Source of the DNA: an uncultured Oscillospiraceae bacterium
GTDB lineage: Bacteria > Bacillota > Clostridia > Oscillospirales > Acutalibacteraceae
Assembly: GCA_900555015.1 (NCBI GenBank)
Contig: USJL01000013.1
Span: 1-50,746, forward strand
Direction: 5' to 3'
DNA: 50,746 nucleotides
Shown here piece by piece: positions 26,595 to 35,700 of this stretch; within the stretch, counting starts at the first letter, position 1; every line of letters starts with the position of its first letter. A program made the translations under genes and the position numbers. The notes under the pieces were generated by a model that saw only the letters and a list, made by a program, of their open reading frames with translations, was not told the origin of the DNA and did not search any database.

Positions 26595-27872
26595 TATTTC
26601 CGATTTTTCTTTTTGCTTTTCTGCTTTTATTTTTTCACGCCTTTCTTTTTCCGCTTTCATTTTTGCAAATATTTCGTTTATCGTTTGAATTGTTTCGCTG
26701 TTTTCTATTTCGCCTGTTTTAATCTTTTCCGCAAGCAGATTTTTTCTTTCTTCCTTGTCAAGAGCGGCGTATTCAAGTATTTCGTCCGGTATGTTGTATT
26801 TAATGAATTTTTCAATGTTAATTGATGAAAACAGGCTTTGAACAAGAGTTTTGATAACAGATGTCAGCTCGTCTGATACATCGTTTTCTTTGTCTGTAAT
26901 TTGCAAAAGCAGTAAAATCATGCTTTTTATGTTTTTTGCGTTAAAATCTTTTGTTGTTTTAATGCCGCTGTTAACTGCTATGTTATATATTGTTTGAACG
27001 GCTTTTTTCATTTCCTCACTGTTTGCGCTGTCTAAACTTGTTGAAAAAGAGTCTTCCAAATATTCGCTTAGTAAACTGAATTTTTTTGTGCTTTCAAATT
27101 CAGTCCCTTTTATGCTCCATGTAAAAATATTGTGCTGTGCTCCACCGTTTGCATTGCTTTTGATTATTTTGCATTTACCGGCAGTTTCAAGCATTCTGCC
27201 TACTATAGAATCCTCAGGCAGCAAATTAAGTATTTTATCATACATATCAGGGTGAATCAGTATTTTTACAAGCTCTTTCGGAAAACCCGGTCCGTCGTTA
27301 TTATATGTTTTTATAATTCTTTCCCTGTATTGCGGCTCAATGAAAGCAAAAGTAAAAAGCGCACTGTTTCCGCCTTTTGAATGACCGCCTAAATAAAATT
27401 TTTCAGCCTTGTTTTCCGCTGTTATTATATCTGTTGCAAAACTTACTGCGGCAACTTGGCTCGGTATCGGGAAAGAGTATGCAAGCTCTGCATCTTCATA
27501 AAATCCCATCAACTTTTCGTCTGTGCCTCTGAATGCAATATATGTTGTGCCGTTTATCATTTTAAATGATACTCCGTAAAATGCCGCTCCTTTATCCTCG
27601 CTTATAACTTCTTTTGTGTGGCTTATTGTAACGCTTTCAAATCGCTTTGTATTTCCTGCGGCTTTAATTAATTCTTTTGTTTTGGCAATGTTTTTTGAAT
27701 CTTCTTCATCGGCTGTAAAATTTTTTGCAATTTCTTTTAACTGTTTGCTTTCGCAACCGTTAAAGTCTAAATATGCCAGCCTGCTGAATACGGCGTTATC
27801 CGCTTCCGTTAAACCCATATGGTTAAAATCTATATTTCCAAACTTTTTTACATATGTAAATAAATCACCCAT
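26574..27872 (-). CDS. Mbeg1-like alpha/beta-hydrolase (DUF2974)
   Basis: A 432-residue protein of the Mbeg1-like/DUF2974 family. The lipase-type nucleophile elbow GGHSKGG lies at about 162-168, with Ser165 as likely nucleophile. It is preceded by the typical TTYIAFRGTDEKLMGFYEDAE segment, and the N-terminus MGDLFTYVKKFGNIDF fits. The C-terminal 40 residues are a highly charged Lys/Glu helix. No signal peptide is seen, so it is probably cytosolic. The start at 27872 has a GGTGAT ribosome binding site; an upstream in-frame codon was rejected. A minus-strand promoter is visible. The physiological substrate of this family is not known. Confidence 0.8.
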   Translation of the reverse strand: MGDLFTYVKKFGNIDFNHMGLTEADNAVFSRLAYLDFNGCESKQLKEIAKNFTADEEDSKNIAKTKELIKAAGNTKRFESVTISHTKEVISEDKGAAFYGVSFKMINGTTYIAFRGTDEKLMGFYEDAELAYSFPIPSQVAAVSFATDIITAENKAEKFYLGGHSKGGNSALFTFAFIEPQYRERIIKTYNNDGPGFPKELVKILIHPDMYDKILNLLPEDSIVGRMLETAGKCKIIKSNANGGAQHNIFTWSIKGTEFESTKKFSLLSEYLEDSFSTSLDSANSEEMKKAVQTIYNIAVNSGIKTTKDFNAKNIKSMILLLLQITDKENDVSDELTSVIKTLVQSLFSSINIEKFIKYNIPDEILEYAALDKEERKNLLAEKIKTGEIENSETIQTINEIFAKMKAEKERREKIKAEKQKEKSEIKKEADD

Positions 27873-27899
27873 ACTATCACCGCTTTCCCGTTTAATATC

Positions 27900-27928
27900 A
27901 TTATATAAAAATTTACAAAATAAGACAA
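27900..27928 (-). promoter_or_regulatory. Sigma-A promoter of the Mbeg1-like gene
   Basis: On the minus strand TTGTCT (complement of 27923-27928) and TATAAT (complement of 27900-27905) are separated by 17 bases. Confidence 0.75.
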
Positions 27929-27995
27929 TCAAAATTTGCGTTATTTATACATTCCGCCAAAAAGGTTAAAATTTGGTGTCAAATTGTCATATTTT

Positions 27996-28024
27996 GTTGC
28001 AATAGGTTAGTTTATAGTATATCA
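27996..28024 (+). promoter_or_regulatory. Candidate promoter of the xpt unit
   Basis: TTGCAA at 27996-28001 and TATCAT at 28019-28024 with a 17-base spacer. The match is moderate and other alignments in this AT-rich stretch are possible. The leader would be about 25 bases, leaving no room for a purine riboswitch. Confidence 0.4.
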
Positions 28025-28055
28025 TATTTGCGTAATTCAGTTAGGTGGATATTTT

Positions 28056-28634
28056 ATGGAACTTCTTAAACAAAAAATAATTAATGAAGGCGAAATTTAC
28101 GAAGGCAACATTTTAAAGGTAGATTGTTTTTTAAATCATCAAATTGATATTCCTTTTATGCGTGAGGTAGGCAAGGAATTTCATAGGTTATATAAAAACG
28201 ACGGTGTAAATAAAATTTTAACTATTGAATCTTCGGGTATTGCAATCGGTTCAATGGTTGCGCAGGAATTTGAATGTCCTCTTGTTTTTGCCAAAAAGAA
28301 TAAAACCAAAAACATAGCAGGGGATGTTTATGTTACACCTGTTGAATCGTTTACTCACGGCACAACTTATAACGTTATGGTTTCAAAGCGCTTTTTAGGT
28401 AAGGGCGACAGAATTTTGATTGTAGATGATTTTCTTGCAATCGGAAATGCTCTTAACGGTCTTATTTCAATGGTTGAGGAAAGCGGCGCAACGCTTGTGG
28501 GCTGCGGTACCGTTATTGAAAAGGGTTACCAAAAAGGCGGCGATAAGCTTCGTGAAAAAGGCATTAGAGTAGAAAGTCTTGCTATTATTGAAAGTATGAA
28601 TCACGAAACAGGGGAAATTGTTTTCAGAGATTAA
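28056..28634 (+). CDS. xpt: Xanthine phosphoribosyltransferase
   Basis: Xpt salvages xanthine to XMP using PRPP. The 192 residues match the Bacillota family, with MELLKQKIINEGEI opening, VDCFLNHQIDIPFM, the IESSGIAIGSMVA segment and PRPP loop LIVDDFLAIGNAL at 121-133. A TTAGGTGG ribosome binding site precedes the ATG. No guanine/xanthine riboswitch or PurR box is apparent upstream. No terminator separates it from the nucleoside-binding lipoprotein, so it probably leads the purine salvage cluster running to hpt. Confidence 0.95.
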   Translation: MELLKQKIINEGEIYEGNILKVDCFLNHQIDIPFMREVGKEFHRLYKNDGVNKILTIESSGIAIGSMVAQEFECPLVFAKKNKTKNIAGDVYVTPVESFTHGTTYNVMVSKRFLGKGDRILIVDDFLAIGNALNGLISMVEESGATLVGCGTVIEKGYQKGGDKLREKGIRVESLAIIESMNHETGEIVFRD

Positions 28635-28706
28635 GTCGTTTAATTTCGGTTATTAGGCATGAGCCTTTTAATAAACATTATTATTTTCTATGTGGAGGTA
28701 GAAAAA

Positions 28707-29927
28707 ATGAAGAAAATGGCAAAGAAAATCATTGCTGTTGTTCTTGCACTTGTTCTTGTATTTGCTTTTGCAGCATGCTCGGCAGGCGGTTCAGACGACA
28801 GCAACAGCTCAACAGACATCAAAGTAGGTTTTATTTTCTTACACGATGAAAACTCAACTTATGACCTCAACTTCATCAATGCTGCAAATGAAGCATGTGA
28901 AGCTCTCGGAATTAAGGATGAAAACAAAATCTACAAAACAAACATTCCTGAAGGTCAAGAATGTTTTGATGCTGCAGAAGACCTTGTAGACCAGGGATGC
29001 ACATTCATTTTTGCAGACAGCTTCGGTCATGAAGATTATATTATTGAAGCTGCTAAAAAGTATCCTGAAGTTCAGTTCTGTCATGCAACAGGTACAAAGG
29101 CTCACACCGAAAATCTTTCAAACTTTCACAATGCTTTCGCTTCAATTTATGAAGGTCGTTACCTCGCAGGTATTGCAGCAGGTATGAAACTTAACGAAAT
29201 GATTGAAGCAGGCAAAATCACAGCAGACCAGGCTAAAATGGGTTATGTAGGTGCTTTCACTTATGCTGAAGTTATTTCAGGTTACACTTCATTCTTCCTT
29301 GGCGCTCGTTCAGTTTGCCCTTCAGTTACAATGGATGTAACATTCACAGGTTCATGGTATGATGAAACTGCTGAAAAAGAAGCAGCAACAAAGCTTATTT
29401 CAAACGGTTGTGTACTTATCAGCCAGCATGCCGATTCAATGGGTGCTCCTACAGCTTGTGAAGCAGCAGGCGTTCCTGACGTTTCTTACAACGGCAGCAC
29501 AATTTCAACTTGCCCTAACACATTTATCGTTTCTTCAAGAATCAACTGGGCTCCTTACTTCCAGTATGCAATTCAGTGCGTAATCGACGGCAAAGCTATT
29601 GATACAGACTGGACAGGCACACTTGCAACAAACTCTGTTCTTCTTACAGACGTTAACACAGCAGCTGCTGCAGCTGGCACACAGGAAGCTATTGATGAAG
29701 CAAAGGCTAAAATGGAAAACGGCACACTTCATGTATTTGACACATCTACATTCACTGTAGAAGGCAAAACTCTTGATTCTTATATGGCAGATGTAGATAC
29801 AGACGCTAATTATGAAAAAGATACAGAAGCTGTTTCAGACGAATATTTCCACGAATCAGAATACCGTTCAGCTCCTTACTTTGATGTTCAAATTGACGGT
29901 ATTAACCTTCTTGACACTGTTTTCTAA
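28707..29927 (+). CDS. BMP-family nucleoside-binding lipoprotein
   Basis: The extracellular substrate-binding lipoprotein of a nucleoside ABC transporter (PnrA/Bmp/NupN type). The signal peptide MKKMAKKIIAVVLALVLVFA ends at a lipobox with Cys24 (FAACSAG). The mature part has the family segments IKVGFIFLHDENSTYDLNF, QEYYE-like EGRYLAGIAAGMKL and GYVGAFTYAEVISGYTSFFLGA. Length 406. ATG 28707 has a perfect GTGGAGG ribosome binding site. Codon choice is strongly biased to A/C-ending forms (for example ACA, GCA, TTC), as expected for a highly expressed protein. The three transporter genes downstream complete the system. Confidence 0.92.
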   Translation: MKKMAKKIIAVVLALVLVFAFAACSAGGSDDSNSSTDIKVGFIFLHDENSTYDLNFINAANEACEALGIKDENKIYKTNIPEGQECFDAAEDLVDQGCTFIFADSFGHEDYIIEAAKKYPEVQFCHATGTKAHTENLSNFHNAFASIYEGRYLAGIAAGMKLNEMIEAGKITADQAKMGYVGAFTYAEVISGYTSFFLGARSVCPSVTMDVTFTGSWYDETAEKEAATKLISNGCVLISQHADSMGAPTACEAAGVPDVSYNGSTISTCPNTFIVSSRINWAPYFQYAIQCVIDGKAIDTDWTGTLATNSVLLTDVNTAAAAAGTQEAIDEAKAKMENGTLHVFDTSTFTVEGKTLDSYMADVDTDANYEKDTEAVSDEYFHESEYRSAPYFDVQIDGINLLDTVF

Positions 29928-29954
29928 CTTATAGAAAATTAAGTTTATTAAAAT

Positions 29955-29979
29955 CCGTGCCCGTTTTATACGGGCACGG
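29955..29979 (+). terminator. Stem-loop between binding protein and transporter genes
   Basis: CCGTGCCCG (29955-29963), loop TTTTATA, CGGGCACGG (29971-29979): a perfect 9-pair GC-rich stem without an immediate T run. Such intercistronic stems often cause partial termination or stabilise the upstream message, giving excess binding protein over transporter. Confidence 0.75.
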
Positions 29980-30003
29980 TATAGTTATTTTTGGAGTATT
30001 GGC

Positions 30004-31542
30004 ATGAGTGAAAAAATCGCAATTGAATTAAAGGGAATTACAAAAAGATTCGGAAGTATTGTTGCAAATAATAACGTTAGTTTAACCGTTAACCGTGGCG
30101 AAATTCTTGCAATTCTCGGCGAAAACGGTTCGGGTAAAACAACTCTTATGAATATGGTGTCGGGTATTTATTTCCCCGATGAAGGCGAGATTTTTATTGA
30201 CGGACAGGAAGTTGTTATAAAATCGCCTAAAGATGCTTTTAAGTATAAAATCGGAATGATTCATCAGCATTTTAAACTTGTTGATGTTTTTACCGCTACA
30301 GAAAATATTATTCTCGGAATTAATGACGGAAAAAAATATAATTTAAAAGAATCCGAAGAGAAAATTCGTGAAATTGTTGACAGATACGGATTTTCTGTTG
30401 ATTTAAATAAAAAAATATATGAAATGTCTGTTTCTGAAAAACAGACCGTTGAAATTATTAAGGTGCTTTACAGAGGTGCGGATATTCTTATTTTGGATGA
30501 ACCCACGGCTGTTTTAACACCTCAGGAAACAAGTAAATTATTTGATGTTCTTCGCCATATGCGTGCGGATAACAAATCAATTATTATAATTACACATAAG
30601 CTTCATGAAGTTCTTGAAATTTCCGACAGAGTTTCAACACTTCGCAAGGGCGAATATGTAGGCACCGTAAATACTTGCGATGCAACCGAACAGTCATTAA
30701 CAGAAATGATGGTCGGTGAAAAAGTAGAACTTAATATTAAACGTGAAAAACCTAAAAATCCTGTAAAACGTCTTTTTGTTGAAAATCTTACGGTTAAAGG
30801 TACAGACGGAAAAAATGTTCTTCAAGATGTTAATTTTGATGTTTACGGCGGAGAAATTTTCGGCATTGCCGGAATATCCGGTTGCGGTCAAAAAGAACTT
30901 TTGGAATCTATTGCAGGACTTCAAAAAACAGTTTCAGGCTCTTCTGTTATTTATAAGCCGGAAGGGGACGAAGAAAAGCAGCTTATTGGCAAATCTCCAA
31001 AAGCTATCAGAAAATTAGGCGTTGCTCTTTCTTTTGTGCCTGAAGACAGATTGGGTATGGGTCTTGTAGGTAATATGGATATTATTGATAATATGATGCT
31101 CCGAAGCTATAAAAAAGGCTCTACTGCTTTTCTTAACAGAAAAGACCCAAAAGATTTGGCAAATGCCGTTATTGATAAACTTGAGGTTTCTACTCCCGGT
31201 CCAACAACTCCGGTAAGGCGTCTTTCGGGCGGTAATGTTCAAAAGGTTCTTGTGGGTCGTGAAATTGCGGCAAATCCAAAGGTTCTTATGGTTGCTTATC
31301 CTGTTAGAGGTCTTGATATAAATTCATCTTATTTGATTTATGATTTGCTTAACAAGCAAAAAGAAAGCGGAACGGCAGTTATTTTCGTAGGCGAAGATTT
31401 AGATGTTCTTGTTGAACTTTGCGACAGAATAATGGTAATGAATTCAGGCAGAGTAACCGGCATTGTAGACGGCAGAACTGCCACAAAAGAACAAATCGGT
31501 CTTCTTATGACCAAGAATGTTGAAAACGGAGGTGCAAACTAA
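30004..31542 (+). CDS. Nucleoside ABC transporter ATPase (two fused nucleotide-binding domains)
   Basis: A 512-residue double ATPase of the NupO/YufO/RbsA-like group. Domain 1 has Walker A GENGSGKTT at about 38-46, signature MSVSEKQTVEI and Walker B ILILDEPTAVL. Domain 2 is degenerate, as usual: Walker A is GISGCGQKEL without the Lys, the signature is LSGGNVQKVLVGREI, and the Walker B region VLMVAYPVRGLD lacks the catalytic acid. It therefore probably hydrolyses ATP only at one site. It overlaps the next gene by one base (TAATG). Confidence 0.93.
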   Translation: MSEKIAIELKGITKRFGSIVANNNVSLTVNRGEILAILGENGSGKTTLMNMVSGIYFPDEGEIFIDGQEVVIKSPKDAFKYKIGMIHQHFKLVDVFTATENIILGINDGKKYNLKESEEKIREIVDRYGFSVDLNKKIYEMSVSEKQTVEIIKVLYRGADILILDEPTAVLTPQETSKLFDVLRHMRADNKSIIIITHKLHEVLEISDRVSTLRKGEYVGTVNTCDATEQSLTEMMVGEKVELNIKREKPKNPVKRLFVENLTVKGTDGKNVLQDVNFDVYGGEIFGIAGISGCGQKELLESIAGLQKTVSGSSVIYKPEGDEEKQLIGKSPKAIRKLGVALSFVPEDRLGMGLVGNMDIIDNMMLRSYKKGSTAFLNRKDPKDLANAVIDKLEVSTPGPTTPVRRLSGGNVQKVLVGREIAANPKVLMVAYPVRGLDINSSYLIYDLLNKQKESGTAVIFVGEDLDVLVELCDRIMVMNSGRVTGIVDGRTATKEQIGLLMTKNVENGGAN

Positions 31543-32648
31543 TGGCGGAAAATAATAAAGTTCATGAACCTCTTTTTCATATTGTAAAAAGAAATAATAC
31601 TTCAAAGTTAAGCTCTTGGGGTATTCGCATAGGTTCAATTTTAATTGCACTTATTGTTTGTGCTTTTGTAACAATGTTTTTAACTCATCAAAATCCAATC
31701 AGCGTGTACGGCACCATGATTAAAGGTGCATTCGGCTCATCACGCCGTATTTGGAGCATGCTTCAAAGTCTTGCAATGCTTCTTTGTGTTTCTCTTGCGG
31801 TAACTCCCGCTTTTAAAATGCGATTTTGGAATATCGGCGCTGAAGGTCAAGTGCTTATCGGCGGTCTTGCAACAGCTGCTTGTATGATTTGTTTGGGCGG
31901 TAAAATGCCAAACGCCCTTTTAATTCTTGTAATGATTGTTGCAAGTATGCTTGCAGGTGCAATTTGGGCTTTGATTCCTGCGTTCTTTAAAGCCAAATTT
32001 AATACAAATGAAACTTTGTTTACTCTTATGATGAACTATGTCGGTATTCAACTTGTTTCGTATTTTGTTATGCTTTGGGAAAATCCAAAGGGTTCTGGTA
32101 AAATCGGTATTATAAATCAAGCTACTCACGACGGTTGGCTTCCTGTTATCGGCAATAAAGATTATTTGCTTAATATTATTGTTGTTCTTATTTTAACCGT
32201 GGGTATGTATATTTATTTAAAATACAGCAAACACGGTTATGAAATATCGGTAGTAGGCGAAAGCGAAAATACAGCCCGTTACATAGGAATTAATGTTAAA
32301 AAAGTTATTATGAGAACAATGGCTCTTTCAGGTGCTGTGTGCGGTATTGCCGGTTTACTTCTTGTGGGCAGTACAAACCATACTATTACAACAACTACTG
32401 CCGATGGCAGAGGATTTACGGCAATTATGGTTGCTTGGCTTGCAAAGTTCAATCCCGTTGTAATGGTTTTAACCTCATTCCTTTTAGTTTTCTTCGAAAA
32501 GGGTGCAGGTGAAATTGCAACTGTTTACGGTTTAAATCACTCATTCTCCGATATTATTACGGGTATTGTGCTGTTCTTTATTATAGGCAGTGAGTTCTTT
32601 ATTAATTATAAAATTGTTTTTCGTCATTCTCAAAAGGAGGTAAAGTAA
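31542..32648 (+). CDS. Nucleoside ABC transporter permease 1
   Basis: A 368-residue inner-membrane permease of the BPD_transp_2 (branched-chain/ribose/nucleoside) family, similar to NupP/YufP. Family segments: FKMRFWNIGAEGQVLIGGLATAA, NTNETLFTLMMNYVGIQLVSY, GYEISVVGESENTARYIGINVKKV and AIMVAWLAKFNP. About nine hydrophobic segments are visible. It overlaps the ATPase gene by one base, and permease 2 starts 1 base after its stop, indicating strict co-translation. Confidence 0.93.
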   Translation: MAENNKVHEPLFHIVKRNNTSKLSSWGIRIGSILIALIVCAFVTMFLTHQNPISVYGTMIKGAFGSSRRIWSMLQSLAMLLCVSLAVTPAFKMRFWNIGAEGQVLIGGLATAACMICLGGKMPNALLILVMIVASMLAGAIWALIPAFFKAKFNTNETLFTLMMNYVGIQLVSYFVMLWENPKGSGKIGIINQATHDGWLPVIGNKDYLLNIIVVLILTVGMYIYLKYSKHGYEISVVGESENTARYIGINVKKVIMRTMALSGAVCGIAGLLLVGSTNHTITTTTADGRGFTAIMVAWLAKFNPVVMVLTSFLLVFFEKGAGEIATVYGLNHSFSDIITGIVLFFIIGSEFFINYKIVFRHSQKEVK

Positions 32649-32649
32649 T

Positions 32650-33648
32650 ATGGTTTCAACAACAGTAATTACTTTTCTCCAGCGTGCCGTTATGCAGGGT
32701 ATTCCTCTTCTTTACGGCTCAACAGGCGAAATTTTAACAGAAAAATCAGGTAACCTTAATCTTGGTATTCCCGGCATTATGTATGTTGGCGGTATCAGCG
32801 GTGTTATCGGTGCGTTTATGTATGAAAATTCCCTTTCAAGCCCAAGCGAAGCAGTAGGCTTTCTTGCAATACTTATTCCGTTACTTTCAAGTATTTTGGG
32901 TTCACTTATTATGGGTCTTATTTATTGCTTCTTAACGGTAACGCTTCGTGCAAATCAAAATGTTACAGGTCTTGCAATAACAACATTCGGCGTTGGCTTT
33001 GGTAATTTCTTCGGCGGTTCGCTTATCAAATTAACTAAAGCGGACATTCCTTCTGTTGCATTAACAACAACAAGTAATTTCTTCAGAACCACGCTTCCTA
33101 TTGCAGATTCAACAGGCTGGTTTGGCAAAATCTTTCTTTCTTACGGATTTCTTGCTTATTTAGCAGTTATTATTGCTATTGTTTGTTCTATTTTTCTTAA
33201 TAAAACAAGAGGCGGACTTCATTTAAGAGCGGTCGGTGAAAATCCGGCAACAGCAGATGCTGCAGGTATTAATGTTTCACGTTCAAAGTATTTTGCAACT
33301 TGCGTCGGCAGCGTTATCGCTGGTTTGGGCGGTTTGTATTACGTAATGGACTATGCTTGCGGCGTATGGTCAAATGAAGGCTTCGGCGACAGAGGTTGGC
33401 TTGCAATCGCTCTTGTTATTTTTGCTATTTGGCGTCCTAATTTGGGCATTTTAGGCTCTATTGTTTTCGGTGGACTCTATATTGTTTACCTGTTTATTCC
33501 GGGCTTTGCCCTTCGTACCCAAGAGCTTTTCAAAATGTTGCCTTATGTTGTTACAATCATTGTTTTGATTATGGTAAGCATTAGAAAGAAAAAGGAAAAT
33601 CAAGGTCCTGCTTCTTTGGGACTTTCATATTTCAGGGAGGACAGGTAA
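32650..33648 (+). CDS. Nucleoside ABC transporter permease 2
   Basis: The 332-residue partner permease (NupQ/YufQ type), same family. Landmarks: GSTGEILTEKSGNLNLGIPGIMYVGG near the N-terminus, LRANQNVTGLAITTFGVG, and GLHLRAVGENPATADAAGINVSRSKYFA, the cytoplasmic coupling segment. The ribosome binding site (AGGAGG) lies inside the end of permease 1. Its stop overlaps the hpt start by one base, linking transport directly to hypoxanthine/guanine salvage. Confidence 0.93.
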   Translation: MVSTTVITFLQRAVMQGIPLLYGSTGEILTEKSGNLNLGIPGIMYVGGISGVIGAFMYENSLSSPSEAVGFLAILIPLLSSILGSLIMGLIYCFLTVTLRANQNVTGLAITTFGVGFGNFFGGSLIKLTKADIPSVALTTTSNFFRTTLPIADSTGWFGKIFLSYGFLAYLAVIIAIVCSIFLNKTRGGLHLRAVGENPATADAAGINVSRSKYFATCVGSVIAGLGGLYYVMDYACGVWSNEGFGDRGWLAIALVIFAIWRPNLGILGSIVFGGLYIVYLFIPGFALRTQELFKMLPYVVTIIVLIMVSIRKKKENQGPASLGLSYFREDR

Positions 33649-34187
33649 TGAATCAAAATATTGAAAAAATTCTTGTAACCGAAGATGAATTAAAAGAAAT
33701 CAATAAAAAACTCGGCGAACAAATTACAAAGGATTTTGAAGGTAAAAATCTTCTTGTTTTGGGTATTTTAAAGGGCTGCGTGTTTTTTATGACCGACCTT
33801 GTAAGAAATATTAATCTTCCTCTCAGTATTGATTTTATGTCTGTTTCTTCTTACGGCAGCGGCACGGAATCAACGGGCAGAGTTAAAATTACCAAGGATA
33901 TTGATATTGACCTTGCAGGTTACGATGTGTTGTTGGTTGAAGATATTTTGGACAGCGGCAGAACCCTTAAATACGTTTCCGATATTTTAAAAACAAGGGG
34001 TGCAAATTCAATCAGTATCGTAACTCTTCTTGATAAACCTGACAGGCGAGTTGCCCCTGTAACTCCCGATTATGTTGGCTGTGATGTGCCTGATGAATTT
34101 GTAGTAGGTTACGGTCTTGATTATGACCAAAAATTCCGTAATCTTCCGTATATAGGCGCTTTAAAAAGAAGTGTTTATGAAAAGTAA
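33648..34187 (+). CDS. hpt: Hypoxanthine phosphoribosyltransferase
   Basis: Hpt converts hypoxanthine and guanine to IMP and GMP. The 179-residue protein has LGILKGCVFFMTDL, the flexible-loop SSYGSGTESTG segment at about 68-78, and the PRPP motif LLVEDILDSGRTL at 95-107. The C-terminal FVVGYGLDYDQKFRNLPYIG is characteristic. A GGGAGGA ribosome binding site lies inside the end of permease 2. It is the last gene of the purine salvage cluster and is followed by a strong terminator. Confidence 0.97.
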   Translation: MNQNIEKILVTEDELKEINKKLGEQITKDFEGKNLLVLGILKGCVFFMTDLVRNINLPLSIDFMSVSSYGSGTESTGRVKITKDIDIDLAGYDVLLVEDILDSGRTLKYVSDILKTRGANSISIVTLLDKPDRRVAPVTPDYVGCDVPDEFVVGYGLDYDQKFRNLPYIGALKRSVYEK

Positions 34188-34201
34188 ATAAAATTATTTA
34201 A

Positions 34202-34242
34202 GTCGATTTAAAGTGTTTCTTTAAATCGGCTTTTTATTTTTT
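34202..34242 (+). terminator. Intrinsic terminator of the purine salvage cluster
   Basis: GTCGATTTAAAG (34202-34213), TGTTT loop, CTTTAAATCGGC (34219-34230), then TTTTTATTTTTT. Confidence 0.93.
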
Positions 34243-34270
34243 GTTATAATTTACAGTAAATAGTTGTTAA

Positions 34271-34344
34271 TTTTGTAATATTAATTTAAAAAATATAGTA
34301 AAATCTGTTTATTTTGTAATTAATTAATGATATAATATTACAAA
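34271..34344 (+). promoter_or_regulatory. Promoter region with repeated TTTTGTAAT elements before the lipoprotein/two-component genes
   Basis: An extended -10, TG-A-TATAAT, lies at 34328-34336, with no good -35. The 9-mer TTTTGTAAT occurs at 34271-34279 and 34312-34320 (41 bases apart, about four helical turns). Its inverse core ATTACAAA occurs at 34337-34344, so the -10 box sits between inverted copies. This is a candidate operator, possibly for the response regulator encoded downstream; the region is very AT-rich. Confidence 0.4.
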
Positions 34345-34387
34345 TTATGTTTTGAAATATGCAATTATGTTAAAAGGGGGAGAAATT

Positions 34388-35698
34388 TTGAAGTGCGTTA
34401 AAATTGTTGCTGTAATAATTTCCGTTTGCCTGTTGCTTACAGGCTGCTCTTTCAGAATAGCGTCTTCTGTTGATGAACTTATTTCTCCCGTTTCACCTAC
34501 GGGTGAAAATGAAAATATTCAAAATGCTTTAAGTAATTATTGCAAAGGCGGTTTTTCATTAAAAACACCTGCCGGCGGTAAATTTACCACAGCCTATACT
34601 TTTTTTGATTATGACGGCGATAATGAACAGGAAGCAGTTGTATTTTATGAGCCTGCGTCTTCACTGGGTACCATTGATATGGCACTTATGGATAAAACCG
34701 GCGATAGCTGGTCTGTAATTTATAATCTCGAGGGTGAAGGTTCGGATATTTATTCTGTTGATTTTTGTGATTTAAACGGCGATAATGTTTTGGAATTCAT
34801 AGTATTGTGGGATGTTATAAGTAATTCCTCAAATCATATAATGACTGTTTATTCCCAGGGTAAGAATAACGACGGATTTGTTTTAAATGAGTGTGAAAAA
34901 GAACTTACCATTAATAACTATATAACCGTTGATGTAGATAATGATAATAAAAACGAACTTGTTGCCTTTTCCATTGAATCGGGCGATAAAATTTCAGCAA
35001 ATGCCGTTCTTTATTATTTTGAAGATAACAGCTTAAAATCTTTAGGCAATACCAAGTTGGACGGGCATATAAATTCTTACAAAAATTTCAGCCTTGAAGA
35101 AACAGACGGCACTGTTTATATTTATGCAGATGCAGTTAAATCAAACGGCACTCAAATGCTTACGGAAATTATTTATTGGTCTGATTATTACAACACAATA
35201 ATTTCCCCGTTTTATAGTTATTCAACCGGAGTTACAAAGCGTACCACAAGAAATTCAATGATTACAAGCAGAGATATTAACGGCGACGGTAAAATAGAAA
35301 TCCCACTTGATTCGGATATATCTGTTCCTGCCGGGGTAAACGGTGTTGATTGGCAACGCTATGAAAATACGGTTCTTGACCATAAGGCTTATTCTATTGC
35401 CGTTGAAAAGGACGACTATCAACTTATAATTCCGGATGATATGTTTGAAAATATTAAGATTACCTATGATGCATCAAAATCTCTTTTAACAATTTCAGAT
35501 GACGAGGATAAATTGATTTTCTCTGTTTTAACTGTTTTAAAATCTCATTATTCCGAAAATCAAGGCGATTATTCGGGCTATAACACTGTGGGAGAAGATG
35601 CAGGTTATGTTTATTTGTCAACTTTGGGCAGTGATGCTCGTTTTACTTTAACTCAAGATGATGTTAAAAATATGCTTAAATCTTATAAAGGAGAATAA
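34388..35698 (+). CDS. Lipoprotein with Asp-rich FG-GAP/VCBS-like repeats
   Basis: A predicted 436-residue lipoprotein. The signal MKCVKIVAVIISVCLLLTGC ends at lipobox Cys20. The mature region has repeated calcium-loop-like motifs, DYDGDNEQEAVVFY, DLNGDNVLEFIVLW, DVDNDNKNELVAF and DINGDGKIEIPL, as in FG-GAP/VCBS-type beta-propeller repeats. I chose the TTG start at 34388 because AAGGGGGAG lies 5 bases upstream; ATG 34367 is an alternative that overlaps this site. The response-regulator gene follows after 2 bases, so the lipoprotein may be an input or target of that two-component system. Its function is otherwise unknown. Confidence 0.75.
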   Translation: MKCVKIVAVIISVCLLLTGCSFRIASSVDELISPVSPTGENENIQNALSNYCKGGFSLKTPAGGKFTTAYTFFDYDGDNEQEAVVFYEPASSLGTIDMALMDKTGDSWSVIYNLEGEGSDIYSVDFCDLNGDNVLEFIVLWDVISNSSNHIMTVYSQGKNNDGFVLNECEKELTINNYITVDVDNDNKNELVAFSIESGDKISANAVLYYFEDNSLKSLGNTKLDGHINSYKNFSLEETDGTVYIYADAVKSNGTQMLTEIIYWSDYYNTIISPFYSYSTGVTKRTTRNSMITSRDINGDGKIEIPLDSDISVPAGVNGVDWQRYENTVLDHKAYSIAVEKDDYQLIIPDDMFENIKITYDASKSLLTISDDEDKLIFSVLTVLKSHYSENQGDYSGYNTVGEDAGYVYLSTLGSDARFTLTQDDVKNMLKSYKGE

Positions 35699-35700
35699 TT

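Noticed and set aside
27933..28055. Purine riboswitch upstream of xpt
   Set aside because: The conserved junction and loop sequences of the purine aptamer are not present and the leader is too short.
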